From the NCBI GenBank assembly GCA_004212095.1, contig RXIJ01000033.1, positions 1 to 43,014 on the forward strand: DNA of 43,014 bases, written 5' to 3'. Shown in pieces: positions 1 to 9,675 of the stretch. The DNA comes from Methanosarcinales archaeon (lineage in GTDB: Archaea; Halobacteriota; Methanosarcinia; Methanosarcinales; EX4572-44). The translations under genes and the position numbers were made by a program. The number at the start of each line of letters is the position of its first letter. The stretch's first letter is position 1. Under the pieces are notes generated by a model. That model had not been told where the DNA came from. It saw only the letters and a program-made list of their open reading frames with translations, and made no database searches.

Positions 1-255
1 CGGCATGAAGTATGTAGAGCAGTGCATGCAGAACAGAATGCAATCATCCAGAGTGCACTGCATGGCATCAGCATAAAGGATGCCACCATTTATTGCACTC
101 ACCAGCCCTGCAGACTCTGTGCCAAGATGCTAATCAACGCACACATCAAGCGGGTGGTGTTCGGGGAATCGTATCCGGACCGGGAAGCAATTAATTTTTT
201 CAATATGGCAACAGTTGAAGTAGTGCAGTTAGAGAGCAAGATAGAAGAAAAGTGA
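1..255 (+). CDS. dCMP deaminase/ComEB-type cytidine deaminase family protein (5' truncated by window edge)
   Basis: Frame 1 is open from base 1: [19 protein letters not shown]...[22 protein letters not shown] and PCxxC zinc motifs present. Confidence 0.9.
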   Translation, partial: RHEVCRAVHAEQNAIIQSALHGISIKDATIYCTHQPCRLCAKMLINAHIKRVVFGESYPDREAINFFNMATVEVVQLESKIEEK

Positions 256-1673
256 TGAAAATTTATATTAAAACGTATGGCTGTACTGCCAACCATGCGG
301 ATTCTAGATATATTGCCGAGGCAATTACCAGTATCGGTCACACACTCTGTGATGAAGCAGATGCAGATATGATTATTGTTAACACCTGCACGGTTACAGA
401 ATGTACCGAGCAGAGAGTGCTCTCATACATCCGGAGTCACCACCATGACCACCACAGTGACAACCATGGAAAAGATATGATCGTTGCAGGATGCCTTCCC
501 GCGGCACAGCCAGAGTATATGCGCCAGCTTGGAATTGACAAATTCATTACACCAAGAACACTTAACGATATTACAAGGCTTATTCCTGAAAACACTACAA
601 AGCCAACTACTAAAAACACTGCATCAAGTTTGATACCCCCAAATCCCCCTCCAACCAGCACAGCCATTGCCGTTCCAATGGAAACAATGGGGTCTGGGCC
701 TAAAATAGCTCAAAATCCCCCTCCAACCAGCACAGCCATTGCCGTTCCAATGGAAACAATGGGGTCCGGGCCTAAAATAGCCCGCAACAATCTTCCAACC
801 AGCACAGCCATTGCCGCTGTAAATATTGCTACGGGATGTATTGGAGACTGCTCCTATTGCATCGTCAAAAAAGCAAGAGGAGAACTTACAAGCAAATCCA
901 TACCAGAAATAAAACAGGAGGTTACCAAACTTATATCAAATGGAATATGGGAGATTCAACTTGCCGGACAGGACACAGCATGCTATGGTCTGGATACAGG
1001 ATACAGCCTGCCAGAGCTATTGGACGAGCTATCAAACATTCCAGGGGACTTTCGCATCAGAGTGGGAATGATGAACCCTGCTGCTGCAAAGAATATTACA
1101 GATGAACTGATTGAAGCCTACCAAAATGAGAAGATATACAAGTTCCTGCATCTGCCGGTACAAAGCGGCTCTGACACCGTACTTGAAGATATGAAGCGCC
1201 ATTACAAAACAGAAGACTACCGCAAGATCATAAGTGCATTTAGAAGCCACTATCCGGATGGAATCGTCTCCACTGATTTTATTGTGGGGTATCCGACTGA
1301 GAGAGGTGAGGATTTTCAGGACACGCTTGTGTTGTTAAGAGAGGTGCAGGCATTTAAAGTTAACATCACACGTTTTTCACCACGCCCCCACACAAAAGCC
1401 AGCCAGTTAAAAGAGATTTCCAGTGGAATAAAAAAGGAACGCTCAAGAGAGCTTACAAAAGAACATCATCGAATAGCCAGGCAAATTCTTCATCGCTACA
1501 TTGGCAAAACCTGTAATGTAACAGTCACCAAACGTGGAAAAAATAACACCAGCGTCACCAGGGATAATAATTATCGATACATCGTGATAAAAGAAAAACT
1601 ACCACTCACCTCACACCACAGAGTCAAAATAACAGATGCAGCAATTACATATTTAGTAGGAGAGAGGATGTGA
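252..1673 (+). CDS. tRNA threonylcarbamoyladenosine methylthiotransferase (MtaB/CDKAL1-like radical SAM MTTase)
   Basis: N-terminal [18 protein letters not shown]-type domain, radical SAM motif [12 protein letters not shown]-terminal TRAM-like region. Contains an in-frame tandem repeat insert. Confidence 0.93.
   Translation: MMKIYIKTYGCTANHADSRYIAEAITSIGHTLCDEADADMIIVNTCTVTECTEQRVLSYIRSHHHDHHSDNHGKDMIVAGCLPAAQPEYMRQLGIDKFITPRTLNDITRLIPENTTKPTTKNTASSLIPPNPPPTSTAIAVPMETMGSGPKIAQNPPPTSTAIAVPMETMGSGPKIARNNLPTSTAIAAVNIATGCIGDCSYCIVKKARGELTSKSIPEIKQEVTKLISNGIWEIQLAGQDTACYGLDTGYSLPELLDELSNIPGDFRIRVGMMNPAAAKNITDELIEAYQNEKIYKFLHLPVQSGSDTVLEDMKRHYKTEDYRKIISAFRSHYPDGIVSTDFIVGYPTERGEDFQDTLVLLREVQAFKVNITRFSPRPHTKASQLKEISSGIKKERSRELTKEHHRIARQILHRYIGKTCNVTVTKRGKNNTSVTRDNNYRYIVIKEKLPLTSHHRVKITDAAITYLVGERM
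641..815 (+). repeat. 72-bp in-frame tandem repeat, about 2.4 copies, inside the MTTase gene
   Basis: aaatccccctccaaccagcacagccattgccgttccaatggaaacaatggggtc/tgggcctaaaatagc repeats at 641 and 713. A partial third copy (ccaaccagcacagccattgccg) starts near 795. Confidence 0.97.
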
Positions 1674-1736
1674 GTTTGCAGCCTAACATTTAATAGACCA
1701 ACATTGTTATATGTGTTTTTACCTAAATGTAATATT

Positions 1737-1901
1737 ATGAACTCTATGAATTTGAAGAACATCGTCTTGCTTGTTGCAGCAGTGATTGTTGCACTCCTGT
1801 TTTTTCGCTTGCTTTTTAACTTTGTCGTATGGATTATATATGCAGTGCTGTTTTTAGTAATTGTATACGTGGCATATAATTTTTTAAAGAGGACTTTATG
1901 A
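1737..1901 (+). CDS. small hydrophobic membrane protein
   Basis: MNSMNLKNIVLLVAAVIVALLFFRLLFNFVVWIIYAVLFLVIVYVAYNFLKRTL; two predicted TM stretches. The ATG at 1737 is preferred over 1704. Confidence 0.5.
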   Translation: MNSMNLKNIVLLVAAVIVALLFFRLLFNFVVWIIYAVLFLVIVYVAYNFLKRTL

Positions 1902-2002
1902 ACTATTCCACTCCCTTTATGTCATCATGATTCAGTGTTTAAAGGTTTTTTCATTTTAAAAATAAAAAGAGTGCGTGGACATTCCACGCACACAACACAG
2001 AC

Positions 2003-2398
2003 TTATCGATTAAGTTCTTTACCCTGTCTGCCATTACCGCGACCATTTCTATCTTGCAATGGCTCATAATCGTCGTCCTGTCCGTTTGGAATGCCATCGC
2101 CGTCAGAGTCCCTACCGTTGGTGCCGATATTGTCACAGACACCATCATAATCTTCATCGGTAAAGTTCATGCCGCCGCATCCACATCCGCAGTTGCCAAG
2201 ATTGTCACAGACACCATCATAATCTTCATCGACAAAGTTCATGCAGGTGCCGATATTGTCACATATTCCATCGCCGTTAGTATCCATATATTTGGCGCTG
2301 CAAATGCCGCCACCATGTCCGTACTGGGCAGCAGCAATTCCTGCGAAGAGTGCTACCAGTGCAACGATCAGGATTCCAGTTATTGTTTTTGTCTTCAT
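2003..2398 (-). CDS. secreted protein with acidic DxDxDG calcium-binding-like (TSP3/EF-hand-like) repeats and a Cys/Gly cluster
   Basis: Signal peptide MKTKTITGILIVALVALFAGIAAAQ followed by MDTNGDGICDNIG, VDEDYDGVCDNLG, TDEDYDGVCDNIG, DSDGDGIPNGQDDD. Confidence 0.8.
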   Translation of the reverse strand: MKTKTITGILIVALVALFAGIAAAQYGHGGGICSAKYMDTNGDGICDNIGTCMNFVDEDYDGVCDNLGNCGCGCGGMNFTDEDYDGVCDNIGTNGRDSDGDGIPNGQDDDYEPLQDRNGRGNGRQGKELNR

Positions 2399-2514
2399 TT
2401 TTGTCTTCACCTCCTGTTCGAGTTTAGCCCATTTGGGCAATACTCAATTGGTGGGCTTAATAAATATCATTATTCCAGAATTATATCCCAATCTAACCAG
2501 AATCATACCCAAAT

Positions 2515-2823
2515 TCACTCCGAACTGAGGTATAGCAGCACCAGTAGCGCCATAAATTCTAGTGTGTCCGGTATCACGTCAAGCGGCCCGAGTACGCACA
2601 TCCGACGCCCGTATGCAGCAGTATGCATGCATGGAGTCGATGTGACTGCCTGTAAGAGCAGGATAAACACAAATATCATCAAACCCAGTGTGAACTTCGA
2701 TTTGATCTGTGCGTAACTTCGGATATAAATAGCAAGCAATAAAACCAGCAGTACTACATTTGCTGTGGTTATGATCGTCTTTATGTTCATTATGAGTACT
2801 GGATCGTACATAGATAGTTGCAT
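2515..2823 (-). CDS. hypothetical membrane protein
   Basis: ORF with about three hydrophobic segments (TIITTANVVLLVLLLAIYI, FTLGLMIFVFILLLQAV, FMALLVLLYL). Confidence 0.6.
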   Translation of the reverse strand: MQLSMYDPVLIMNIKTIITTANVVLLVLLLAIYIRSYAQIKSKFTLGLMIFVFILLLQAVTSTPCMHTAAYGRRMCVLGPLDVIPDTLEFMALLVLLYLSSE

Positions 2824-2835
2824 ATTATCACCTAT

Positions 2836-3123
2836 TTACTTTAATTTATTCCCAATTTTCTCCCAAATCTCTTCAAATAGCGCATAATTTCCCTCCATGA
2901 CTGATGATAAAAAATACATTGTGCCATAGCCGCCACCCACAGATGTGATCATGCCGTTGTCGGAAAGAACCTTTAGATGGTGTTTTATCGTCTTATAGTC
3001 CAATCCCAACACTTCTGATAACTGATTGGCATTATATGGGCGGTCATGCATCGCCTTGATTACGCGAGCACGGTTCACGCCACCTTTTGTGCCTGCAATC
3101 AGCCACCAGAGTAAGCGTTTCAT
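2836..3123 (-). CDS. winged-helix (ArsR-like) transcriptional regulator
   Basis: VNRARVIKAMHDRPYNANQLSEVLGLDYKTIKHHLKVLSDNGMI. Confidence 0.88.
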   Translation of the reverse strand: MKRLLWWLIAGTKGGVNRARVIKAMHDRPYNANQLSEVLGLDYKTIKHHLKVLSDNGMITSVGGGYGTMYFLSSVMEGNYALFEEIWEKIGNKLK

Positions 3124-3292
3124 AGCATGTAATTAACAGGCATGCTTTATAATCATAATCTCTTGAGAGCCCCAAAAAAAGCAGAGGAATGGGCAAACCA
3201 ACCCTTCACAGAAGCGTACATGGCAATCACCTGCACTTGCCGCCTATACATTGTAGTAACAAGCCCGGTGATCTAAGCATGGCACATCATAT

Positions 3293-4030
3293 TTACAACC
3301 GTTTTGGTAGGCTTCTCCCGTGAAGTTTTATTGCAACCGTCATAAAGATTACAAAGAATATCATAAGGGCCGTGGCATCAACTAAAATCGAATAGTAATT
3401 GGTCCCTTGGAACGAATATCTGCACAGGTCAGTTATGTAGGTCAGGGGAGATACCAATGCCAGCATCTGTCCCCATTGCGGCAGTTCCCCGACTGGGATA
3501 AATATACCGCTTATGAATACCAGTGGAAATTTTACCATTGTAGATATCATCATCACCGTGGATGTCATGCTAGTCGGTGTGGATGAGAATATCAGCCCCA
3601 TAGCTGAGAAGCAGAATGCAGCCAGTACAATGCCAGCGGCAAGGATGAACGGATGTTCGACTGTCACACCGATTGCCATTCCAACCATTATTGGAACGAG
3701 AGATATCCCAACCCCAAAGAGCACGGATGCCAGCATATCACCCAACAGGATCGCTGTGATGGAAACCGGGGCTGCTGCAAGTCGCTCCAGGTTTCTGGTC
3801 TGTGTCTCGGTGGGTGCGATCACAGGAGTGATCGACATTGATGTGAAGAAGATCGTCATGCTCAGCAGTCCTGCGATAAGAAAATCAACAGTTAGGTCCC
3901 TTCCTATCACGAACGCCAGAAAAAGGAATACTGGAAAGAGAATACCAAATATTACTACAGGTCCCTTCATATAATAAATCCTGATATCTTTTTTGGCAAT
4001 TGCACAGGCACGTTTTAGCTGATCGATCAT
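3293..4030 (-). CDS. ABC-2 type transporter permease
   Basis: Multi-TM; SMTIFFTSMSITPVIAPTETQTRNLERLAAAPVS typical of ABC-2 permeases. Overlaps the adjacent ATPase gene by 4 bp. Confidence 0.88.
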   Translation of the reverse strand: MIDQLKRACAIAKKDIRIYYMKGPVVIFGILFPVFLFLAFVIGRDLTVDFLIAGLLSMTIFFTSMSITPVIAPTETQTRNLERLAAAPVSITAILLGDMLASVLFGVGISLVPIMVGMAIGVTVEHPFILAAGIVLAAFCFSAMGLIFSSTPTSMTSTVMMISTMVKFPLVFISGIFIPVGELPQWGQMLALVSPLTYITDLCRYSFQGTNYYSILVDATALMIFFVIFMTVAIKLHGRSLPKRL

Positions 4031-4968
4031 CCCTTCTCCTCTATGAGTTTGATGAAGACATCTTCAAGCGTTGGTGCCAGCGTGTTTAGCATCACGATTT
4101 CCAGATTATTTGACCGGGAATAATCCACTAGTTGATATATCGTCCTACCGGGTTCGTTTGTATACAACCGTAGTTTATCGCCACTCATCCGGACATCGAT
4201 AACTCCTGATAGGTCTAAAAGATCAGAGGCATCTACAGGCATGTCAAAACTGACCTCCACCCATTTTAACCCAGCAATTCTCATTTTGAGCTTTTCCGGG
4301 GCGTCTATGGCTGCTATCTTTCCATGATTGATGATTGCGACTCTGCTGCACAGCTGGTTTGCCTCCTCCATGTAATGAGTGGTGAGAAAAATGGTTTTCC
4401 CTTCTTTATTCAACTCCAACACCATATCCTTAATCAAACGTGCACTTATAACATCCAGACCCGATGTTGGCTCATCGAGAAAAAGTATTTCCGGGTCGTT
4501 CATGAGAGACATGGCGAAGATGAGTTTTTGCTTCATTCCTTTGGAGAATGTCTTAACCTTGTGATCTTTTCGGTCATATAGGTTAAACTTGTTCAAAAGC
4601 TCTTTAGCTCTATTTTTAGCATGATTTTTTGGTACACCGTACAGGTCTGCCATAAACTGTAAATTATTCCACGCAGAAAGTTCGTTGTATGCATTTGACA
4701 ATTCCGGAACAACTCCAATGATCTGTTTGGCTTTAATCGGTTCACTCCGCAGATTAAAACCCATGATACTAACCCTGCCAGAAGTTGGTTTGATAAGTCC
4801 GGTAAGTATCCGCACAGTTGTAGTCTTACCTGCACCGTTTGGTCCCAAAAAACCAAATATTTTTCCTTCTTCCACTTCAAAACTGATATGGTCAACTGCT
4901 GTAAGTCCATTGTAATCTTTTGTTAGTCTCTCGACATTAATCACGGTTTTCATAGTCTTGAGCCCCAT
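4027..4968 (-). CDS. ABC transporter ATP-binding protein (start may be MKTVINVERL at about 4953)
   Basis: Walker A GPNGAGKTT, signature FSKGMKQKL, Walker B ILFLDEPTSGLD. Confidence 0.95.
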   Translation of the reverse strand: MGLKTMKTVINVERLTKDYNGLTAVDHISFEVEEGKIFGFLGPNGAGKTTTVRILTGLIKPTSGRVSIMGFNLRSEPIKAKQIIGVVPELSNAYNELSAWNNLQFMADLYGVPKNHAKNRAKELLNKFNLYDRKDHKVKTFSKGMKQKLIFAMSLMNDPEILFLDEPTSGLDVISARLIKDMVLELNKEGKTIFLTTHYMEEANQLCSRVAIINHGKIAAIDAPEKLKMRIAGLKWVEVSFDMPVDASDLLDLSGVIDVRMSGDKLRLYTNEPGRTIYQLVDYSRSNNLEIVMLNTLAPTLEDVFIKLIEEKG

Positions 4969-5266
4969 TTCCTAACAAATCGATGACTATTTGCGTTGTT
5001 TTTAGTTTCCAGATTTTCTCAGGCGCGCCTCCCCCCTTTTCTCTGTACTCAGAAACTTCAATGATTCCAGCGTGACTCAACTCTGATAGGTGGTAGTACA
5101 ATCCGGAAGAGGTTAGTCTTGCGTTGTGCTCGGTTAAAAATTCATATATCTCCTTTGTGCTCTTGCTGCCCACTCCAATAAAATCAATGATTGTCCATCT
5201 GGTCGGGCAGTGAAGTGCGCTTATGCATGTTTTAAATCTTAGCATACGTGGATGGCAATTACACAT
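4937..5266 (-). CDS. winged-helix transcriptional regulator, likely controlling the downstream ABC operon
   Basis: CPTRWTIIDFIGVGSKSTKEIYEFLTEHNARLTSSGLYYHLSELSHAGIIEV; overlaps the ABC ATPase start. Confidence 0.8.
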   Translation of the reverse strand: MCNCHPRMLRFKTCISALHCPTRWTIIDFIGVGSKSTKEIYEFLTEHNARLTSSGLYYHLSELSHAGIIEVSEYREKGGGAPEKIWKLKTTQIVIDLLGNGAQDYENRD

Positions 5267-5461
5267 TGTATCACCTGAATATTACAGTGTTTTACAACAA
5301 TATTACAGGCTTAAATATGTTTCGATGTGACAATAAACAAGCAATAACCGAATGGCTTAAGTATCGATTGCTTAGAAAATAAATAACCACTCACCTTTTA
5401 GAAACAAAGGTACCGATAACGATAAATCGTTTATTTCCACTTAATATTCATTGCCGTCCTA

Positions 5462-5841
5462 TATGGTGTAAGGTGGGGAAACAGAACTTGTATTCAAAGA
5501 ATTGAAAAGCAACTACCGGATGGATCAGATACCAGGTAAAAACCCAAATATAGCGAAATGCTTGGTTTGGATCGCTATTCTGACGTTAATGTGCCCAGCG
5601 TCGAATACTTCGGCCGGTTTGTAATGCAAATCCCGAAAATGCAAACACGTACACACATCTGCGATTGGCAAGGGTATTTAGTGAACAATCAGACCGATTA
5701 TTAAACGAGGTGCTTGAATGTATGGGGCTAAAACCGGATATGCTTACTTTATATGACATTTGTATTGGTCAAGGATGTAATCCAAATGTTAAGCGAGAAA
5801 GGTTGATGGAACGATTGTGTTACTTAACCGAACACGGATGA
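5462..5841 (+). pseudogene. C-terminal remnant of an IS4-type DDE transposase
   Basis: Conceptual frames give YGVRWG(frameshift)ELVFKELKSNYRMDQIPGKNPNIAKCLVWIAILTL* and then ENANTYTHLRLARVFSEQSDRLLNEVLECMGLKPDMLTLYDICIGQGCNPNVKRERLMERLCYLTEHG*. Confidence 0.75.
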
Positions 5842-5905
5842 AAATCTGTCAGATTATTATGCTGAATAACAAAGGCTAAATATTTCTAAGCCTAACACGT
5901 GCTGG

Positions 5906-6832
5906 ATGATTATCGGTACACGTGGAAGCAAGCTTGCTCTTGCACAAGCACTAATTGTTCAGAAAAAACTGCGTTCCTTCGGCACAGAGGCAACACTGAA
6001 AATTATCAAAACAAGAGGCGACAAGATCACCGATCGTCCGTTACATGCTGTTTCTGGTTTTGGCGCTTTTGTATGTGAAATTGATGAGCACATGTTTGCA
6101 GATAATATTGATATTGCTGTACATTCGATGAAAGATGTGCCAACAGAGCGGCCGGAAGAGTTAACCATAGCAGCAGTGTTAAAGCGAGACTCTCCTTATG
6201 ATGCGCTTCTAACGAGAGACAACGTCACACTTGAGGAGTTACCAGAGAGTACTGTTATTGGGACAGCAAGTCTTCGCCGCCGCTCCCAACTGCTGCGATA
6301 CCGCAAGGATATTATTGTGAAGGATATACGCGGCAATATTGACACTCGCCTTCGGAAACTGCATGATGGAGAATATGACGGTATTATTCTCGCTGAAGCC
6401 GGCCTTAATCGTATGAAATGGGATTTACCATGTAAGAGGCTCTACACAGAGCATTTTTGCCCATCTGCAAACCAGGGCAGCATCGCAGCAGTAACCAAGA
6501 AGAATAGTGAAGCAGAGTCTGTAGTAAAGGTGCTTGACCACCAGCAGACCAGAATCGAAACCGAGGCAGAACGCATAATAATCAGTGTGCTTGGTGGTGG
6601 TTGTGTGGTTCCTATTGCAGCTTTTGCAAAGAGCATGAACAGGTACATGCACGTTACAGCAGAAGTTTTATCCATCGATGGAAAACGATACACAAGAGTG
6701 GAAGAAGATATTACCTTAAAAGACTATGAAGTGCATGCACGAGATCTCGGTGAAAAACTTAAAAAATCAGGTGGTTATGAACTGATCAATGAAGCTAAAA
6801 AATATTTTTCACACGTGAGAGGAGAAACATGA
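5906..6832 (+). CDS. hemC: porphobilinogen deaminase (hydroxymethylbilane synthase)
   Basis: IIGTRGSKLALAQA, AVHSMKDVPTERPEELTIAAVLKRDSPYDALL, GTASLRRRSQL, GGGCVVPIAAFA. Confidence 0.97.
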   Translation: MIIGTRGSKLALAQALIVQKKLRSFGTEATLKIIKTRGDKITDRPLHAVSGFGAFVCEIDEHMFADNIDIAVHSMKDVPTERPEELTIAAVLKRDSPYDALLTRDNVTLEELPESTVIGTASLRRRSQLLRYRKDIIVKDIRGNIDTRLRKLHDGEYDGIILAEAGLNRMKWDLPCKRLYTEHFCPSANQGSIAAVTKKNSEAESVVKVLDHQQTRIETEAERIIISVLGGGCVVPIAAFAKSMNRYMHVTAEVLSIDGKRYTRVEEDITLKDYEVHARDLGEKLKKSGGYELINEAKKYFSHVRGET

Positions 6833-7581
6833 GAGATAAAAAAAATTATGGAGTTGTGTATCTTGTTGGATCAGGTCCGGGGGACCCGGAACTGCTCACA
6901 ATAAAAGCAAAGAGGCTCATCACCGAAGCAGATGTTATACTCTATGATCAGCTACCAGGGAAAGAGATACTTGCTATGATGCCTGATTCTGCTGAGAAAG
7001 TAGATGTCGGAAAAAAAGCAGGGCAGCACACGCTTCCACAGGAGAAGATCAATGAAGTGCTTGTTAAAAAAGCAAAGGAGGGCAGAATGGTTGTGCGTCT
7101 AAAAGGTGGCGACCCATACGTGTTTGGGCGTGGTGGCGAAGAGGCAGCAGAACTGCGTGAAGAGGGCATTCATGTTGAAGTTGTACCAGGCATTACTTCT
7201 GCCATTGCAGCACCAGCATGCGCTGGCATACCAGTAACGCACAGGGAGCACGCCTCGATGTTTACAATAATCACCGGACACGAAGATCCAACAAAGAATG
7301 ACACCTCCCTTGACTGGAATCTCCTTGCACAGTTCAATGGCACACTGGTTATACTCATGGGTGTAAAGATGCTTGAGCGAAACGTCAGCGAATTAATAAA
7401 ATATGGCAGAAACAAGGACACGCCAGTAGCTATTATTGAAAAAGGCACCAGAGCAGACCAGAGAGTTACTACAGGCACTCTTGCTTCCATTGTAGAGATT
7501 GCAAAACAGCAGCAGATAAAAGCACCTGCCGTAATCGTAATTGGAGATGTGGTGAGCCTGTATAAGGAATTGAAGGGGTGA
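6829..7581 (+). CDS. cobA: uroporphyrinogen-III C-methyltransferase
   Basis: VYLVGSGPGDPELLTIKAKRLI, VRLKGGDPYVFGRGGEE, VVPGITSAIAAPACAGIPVTHR. Overlaps hemC by 4 bp. Confidence 0.96.
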   Translation: MRDKKNYGVVYLVGSGPGDPELLTIKAKRLITEADVILYDQLPGKEILAMMPDSAEKVDVGKKAGQHTLPQEKINEVLVKKAKEGRMVVRLKGGDPYVFGRGGEEAAELREEGIHVEVVPGITSAIAAPACAGIPVTHREHASMFTIITGHEDPTKNDTSLDWNLLAQFNGTLVILMGVKMLERNVSELIKYGRNKDTPVAIIEKGTRADQRVTTGTLASIVEIAKQQQIKAPAVIVIGDVVSLYKELKG

Positions 7582-7592
7582 GTCCTACTTTT

Positions 7593-7611
7593 TGCACAAC
7601 TTCGCTGTGTA
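7593..7611. repeat. dispersed hairpin B copy (CTTCG-loop family)
   Basis: tgcacaacttcgctgtgta: 6-bp arms around ACTTCGC, 3' of cobA. Confidence 0.65.
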
Positions 7612-7629
7612 GAAGCCCCAATATTTCCA

Positions 7630-7649
7630 CACCCGATTAAAATCGGGTG
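7630..7649. terminator. perfect 9-bp inverted repeat between convergent genes
   Basis: CACCCGATT-AA-AATCGGGTG. A structured 3' end or terminator role is inferred. Confidence 0.4.
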
Positions 7650-7720
7650 CATCCACCGAGAGAGGTCGCGTATTGGCATAGGTATGGACAGAAGTGGAGT
7701 GAGAATATGTAAGCGATTTC

Positions 7721-8863
7721 TTATCCATGATCCTCATTAATCAGTTCTATTCCTTCTGGCTCATCAAGATACCAAGTTCTCCCTCTTTTTTCCAATATCC
7801 CAGTTACTCGAATCCTTTTAGAATTCCTGTGTGCATCAATAGCTAAGCGATATGAACTATCATCAGGTTTGATTGTTACAGGCATGGCTTCCTCTTCTTC
7901 GAGTGTCACTATTCTAACCACATTTTCTTTTTCCGATGGCTTTTTTCTAAGTTGGAACACATAACCAACCAACTCACGTTTTTCCTTATGAGTGTCCCCC
8001 TTCAATATCTCTGCTGCTTCAGTTAGATATCCTTTTGCAGAAGGCTGCAATGAAATATCTGTATGAATGTCGCTCGGGATTGGCCACATGGGTTCCAAAT
8101 TCACAGAAATATTTAAATCATTGCCTATTCCAATATCAATAATATCCAATAACGTATCGCACATATTTGCATTGAGTCCTGTAGAATAATTATCAACTAT
8201 TGGGGCTGAGCTTTCTTCCAGAATGGAATCTTCGACATTCATAGTACCTCGGATAACGCGTAATATTGCCCCCCTTCCAAACGGTGCTGAGGTAACATTC
8301 CCTTGCAAATCAATTTGCAGGATTTTTGGCCTTTCCAGTTGGCAGTGAATATTTGCTACGAAACTTCCATATTGACTTTGTCCGATTCGGTAAGTTTCAA
8401 CAGATTTCATCGCATCTGGGAACATGCGTGAAACACTCTTCTGTAGATCAAGTTCTGCGCATGTGCTATAAACAAGAAGGTCATACACACTTTTGTATAA
8501 AGATATCCCTTGTTTAATTGGTATGCTTCCGATTTTAGTTTTCAGTGTTGGGATTCGAACTTTAAGCATATCTCCAAAAACCAATATTTGAGATAACACG
8601 TCCTCAAAGTCTCTTTCCTCAAAAGCCGAAATACAATCTACAGCAATCTCTACCACTCTATTGTAATCTATCAATTCCCTTTTTGATGGTATTAGCACCT
8701 CAAGATATTTGTTTTCTTGAATAGGATGAGGCGATCTAAATTTTAGTAATTCTACACGTCCAAATGGTTCTTCCTCCCAACCTCTATCTTTAAGATAATT
8801 TTTTAGATTTTGGATGTTCACTTGTTCTATGGGATATTTCCTTGGGGGCAGTCCATAATTCAT
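7721..8863 (-). CDS. hypothetical protein, 380 aa, coupled to the upstream DUF4365-like gene
   Basis: Long ORF with 4-bp overlap (ATGA) with the upstream gene; C-terminus RIRVTGILEKRGRTWYLDEPEGIELI. No family recognised. Confidence 0.8.
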   Translation of the reverse strand: MNYGLPPRKYPIEQVNIQNLKNYLKDRGWEEEPFGRVELLKFRSPHPIQENKYLEVLIPSKRELIDYNRVVEIAVDCISAFEERDFEDVLSQILVFGDMLKVRIPTLKTKIGSIPIKQGISLYKSVYDLLVYSTCAELDLQKSVSRMFPDAMKSVETYRIGQSQYGSFVANIHCQLERPKILQIDLQGNVTSAPFGRGAILRVIRGTMNVEDSILEESSAPIVDNYSTGLNANMCDTLLDIIDIGIGNDLNISVNLEPMWPIPSDIHTDISLQPSAKGYLTEAAEILKGDTHKEKRELVGYVFQLRKKPSEKENVVRIVTLEEEEAMPVTIKPDDSSYRLAIDAHRNSKRIRVTGILEKRGRTWYLDEPEGIELINEDHG

Positions 8864-9378
8864 GGGAGTTCACCTCCTTTAATACGATCCATAATAGACT
8901 TTAAAGACGAATCGGTGAACATCTGTTCTTTCGGAATCTTGATTCCTTGAGTTACTCTATTTGTTGAAGCGGGCATCCCTCTCAGTGACATCCAATAACC
9001 ACAATGCCTTAATGTTGTACATTCTTCATAAACCGATAACCAATCATCTTCATCGCTCGGCATACAATATAAAATAAGTATAGCAGGATTGGCACGGTCT
9101 TCTAAAATAAGCGTATTATATGTACCAATTTTAAGATCATAATGAATACAGTTGTCATCATTAGAATTTATAAAATTATGGGAAGCTTTTGCTTGGATAT
9201 GTAGGCGGCGTCCAACATCAACTCTTCTTTTTCCGATTTGCTCTACATCACCAATTTCAAGATCAATTCCATAATCATGTCCTGACGGGCGACCACAATT
9301 ATAACCTGCTTTAGCAGCTACTGATGAGATGTATGCAGAACTTAAATCTTCTTGGCGGTGTTCTCGTGTCAAGCTCAT
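8860..9378 (-). CDS. DUF4365-like protein (putative PD-(D/E)XK-fold nuclease domain)
   Basis: SSAYISSVAAKAGYNCGRPSGHDYGIDLEIGD...LHIQAKAS...YDLKIGTYNTLI...ILYCMPSDEDDWLSVYEECTTLRHCGYWMSLRGMPAS: DxGID...QxKA core and C/W-SLRG motif of DUF4365. Confidence 0.8.
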   Translation of the reverse strand: MSLTREHRQEDLSSAYISSVAAKAGYNCGRPSGHDYGIDLEIGDVEQIGKRRVDVGRRLHIQAKASHNFINSNDDNCIHYDLKIGTYNTLILEDRANPAILILYCMPSDEDDWLSVYEECTTLRHCGYWMSLRGMPASTNRVTQGIKIPKEQMFTDSSLKSIMDRIKGGELP

Positions 9379-9473
9379 TTGGCCACCTTCATTTCACTTT
9401 CCACAGTACATGGTATCGTATTTAACATGATCTCCAATCCATATAAAGATGGCTATGTGGTCTACACTCAATC

Positions 9474-9675
9474 CAGTCACTATACCCTGTGCTTATAGGT
9501 ACAGGGATTGTTAGCGTTTTTGGCATACAAAGGTTTCATTTTTATTTTGTCTTGTGTAGAGATATATTTCTCCACAACTTCCAGATCCATGATAGCATCC
9601 CGGAGCCAATATGTGATTGAGTCACCATTCCTTTAGATGTGGAAAGTGTTGTCTCAATATTCTACTGCTTCTACT
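9474..9675. repeat. degraded dispersed repeat, copy 1 (homologous to 42560-42776)
   Basis: cagtcactataccctgtgcttataggtacag...atatatttctccacaacttccagatccatgatagcatcccggagcc matches the second locus in the same orientation. Confidence 0.8.

Noticed and set aside
2054-2716. 220-aa plus-strand ORF
   Set aside because: Antisense shadow of the DxDxDG-repeat protein; low-complexity translation produced by the repeats.
3513-3974. 153-aa plus-strand ORF
   Set aside because: Antisense to the ABC-2 permease with shadow composition.
8545-8562. tRNA T-arm-like gttgggattcgaac
   Set aside because: Lies inside the 380-aa CDS (encodes part of LKVRIPTLK). No acceptor or anticodon arms around it.
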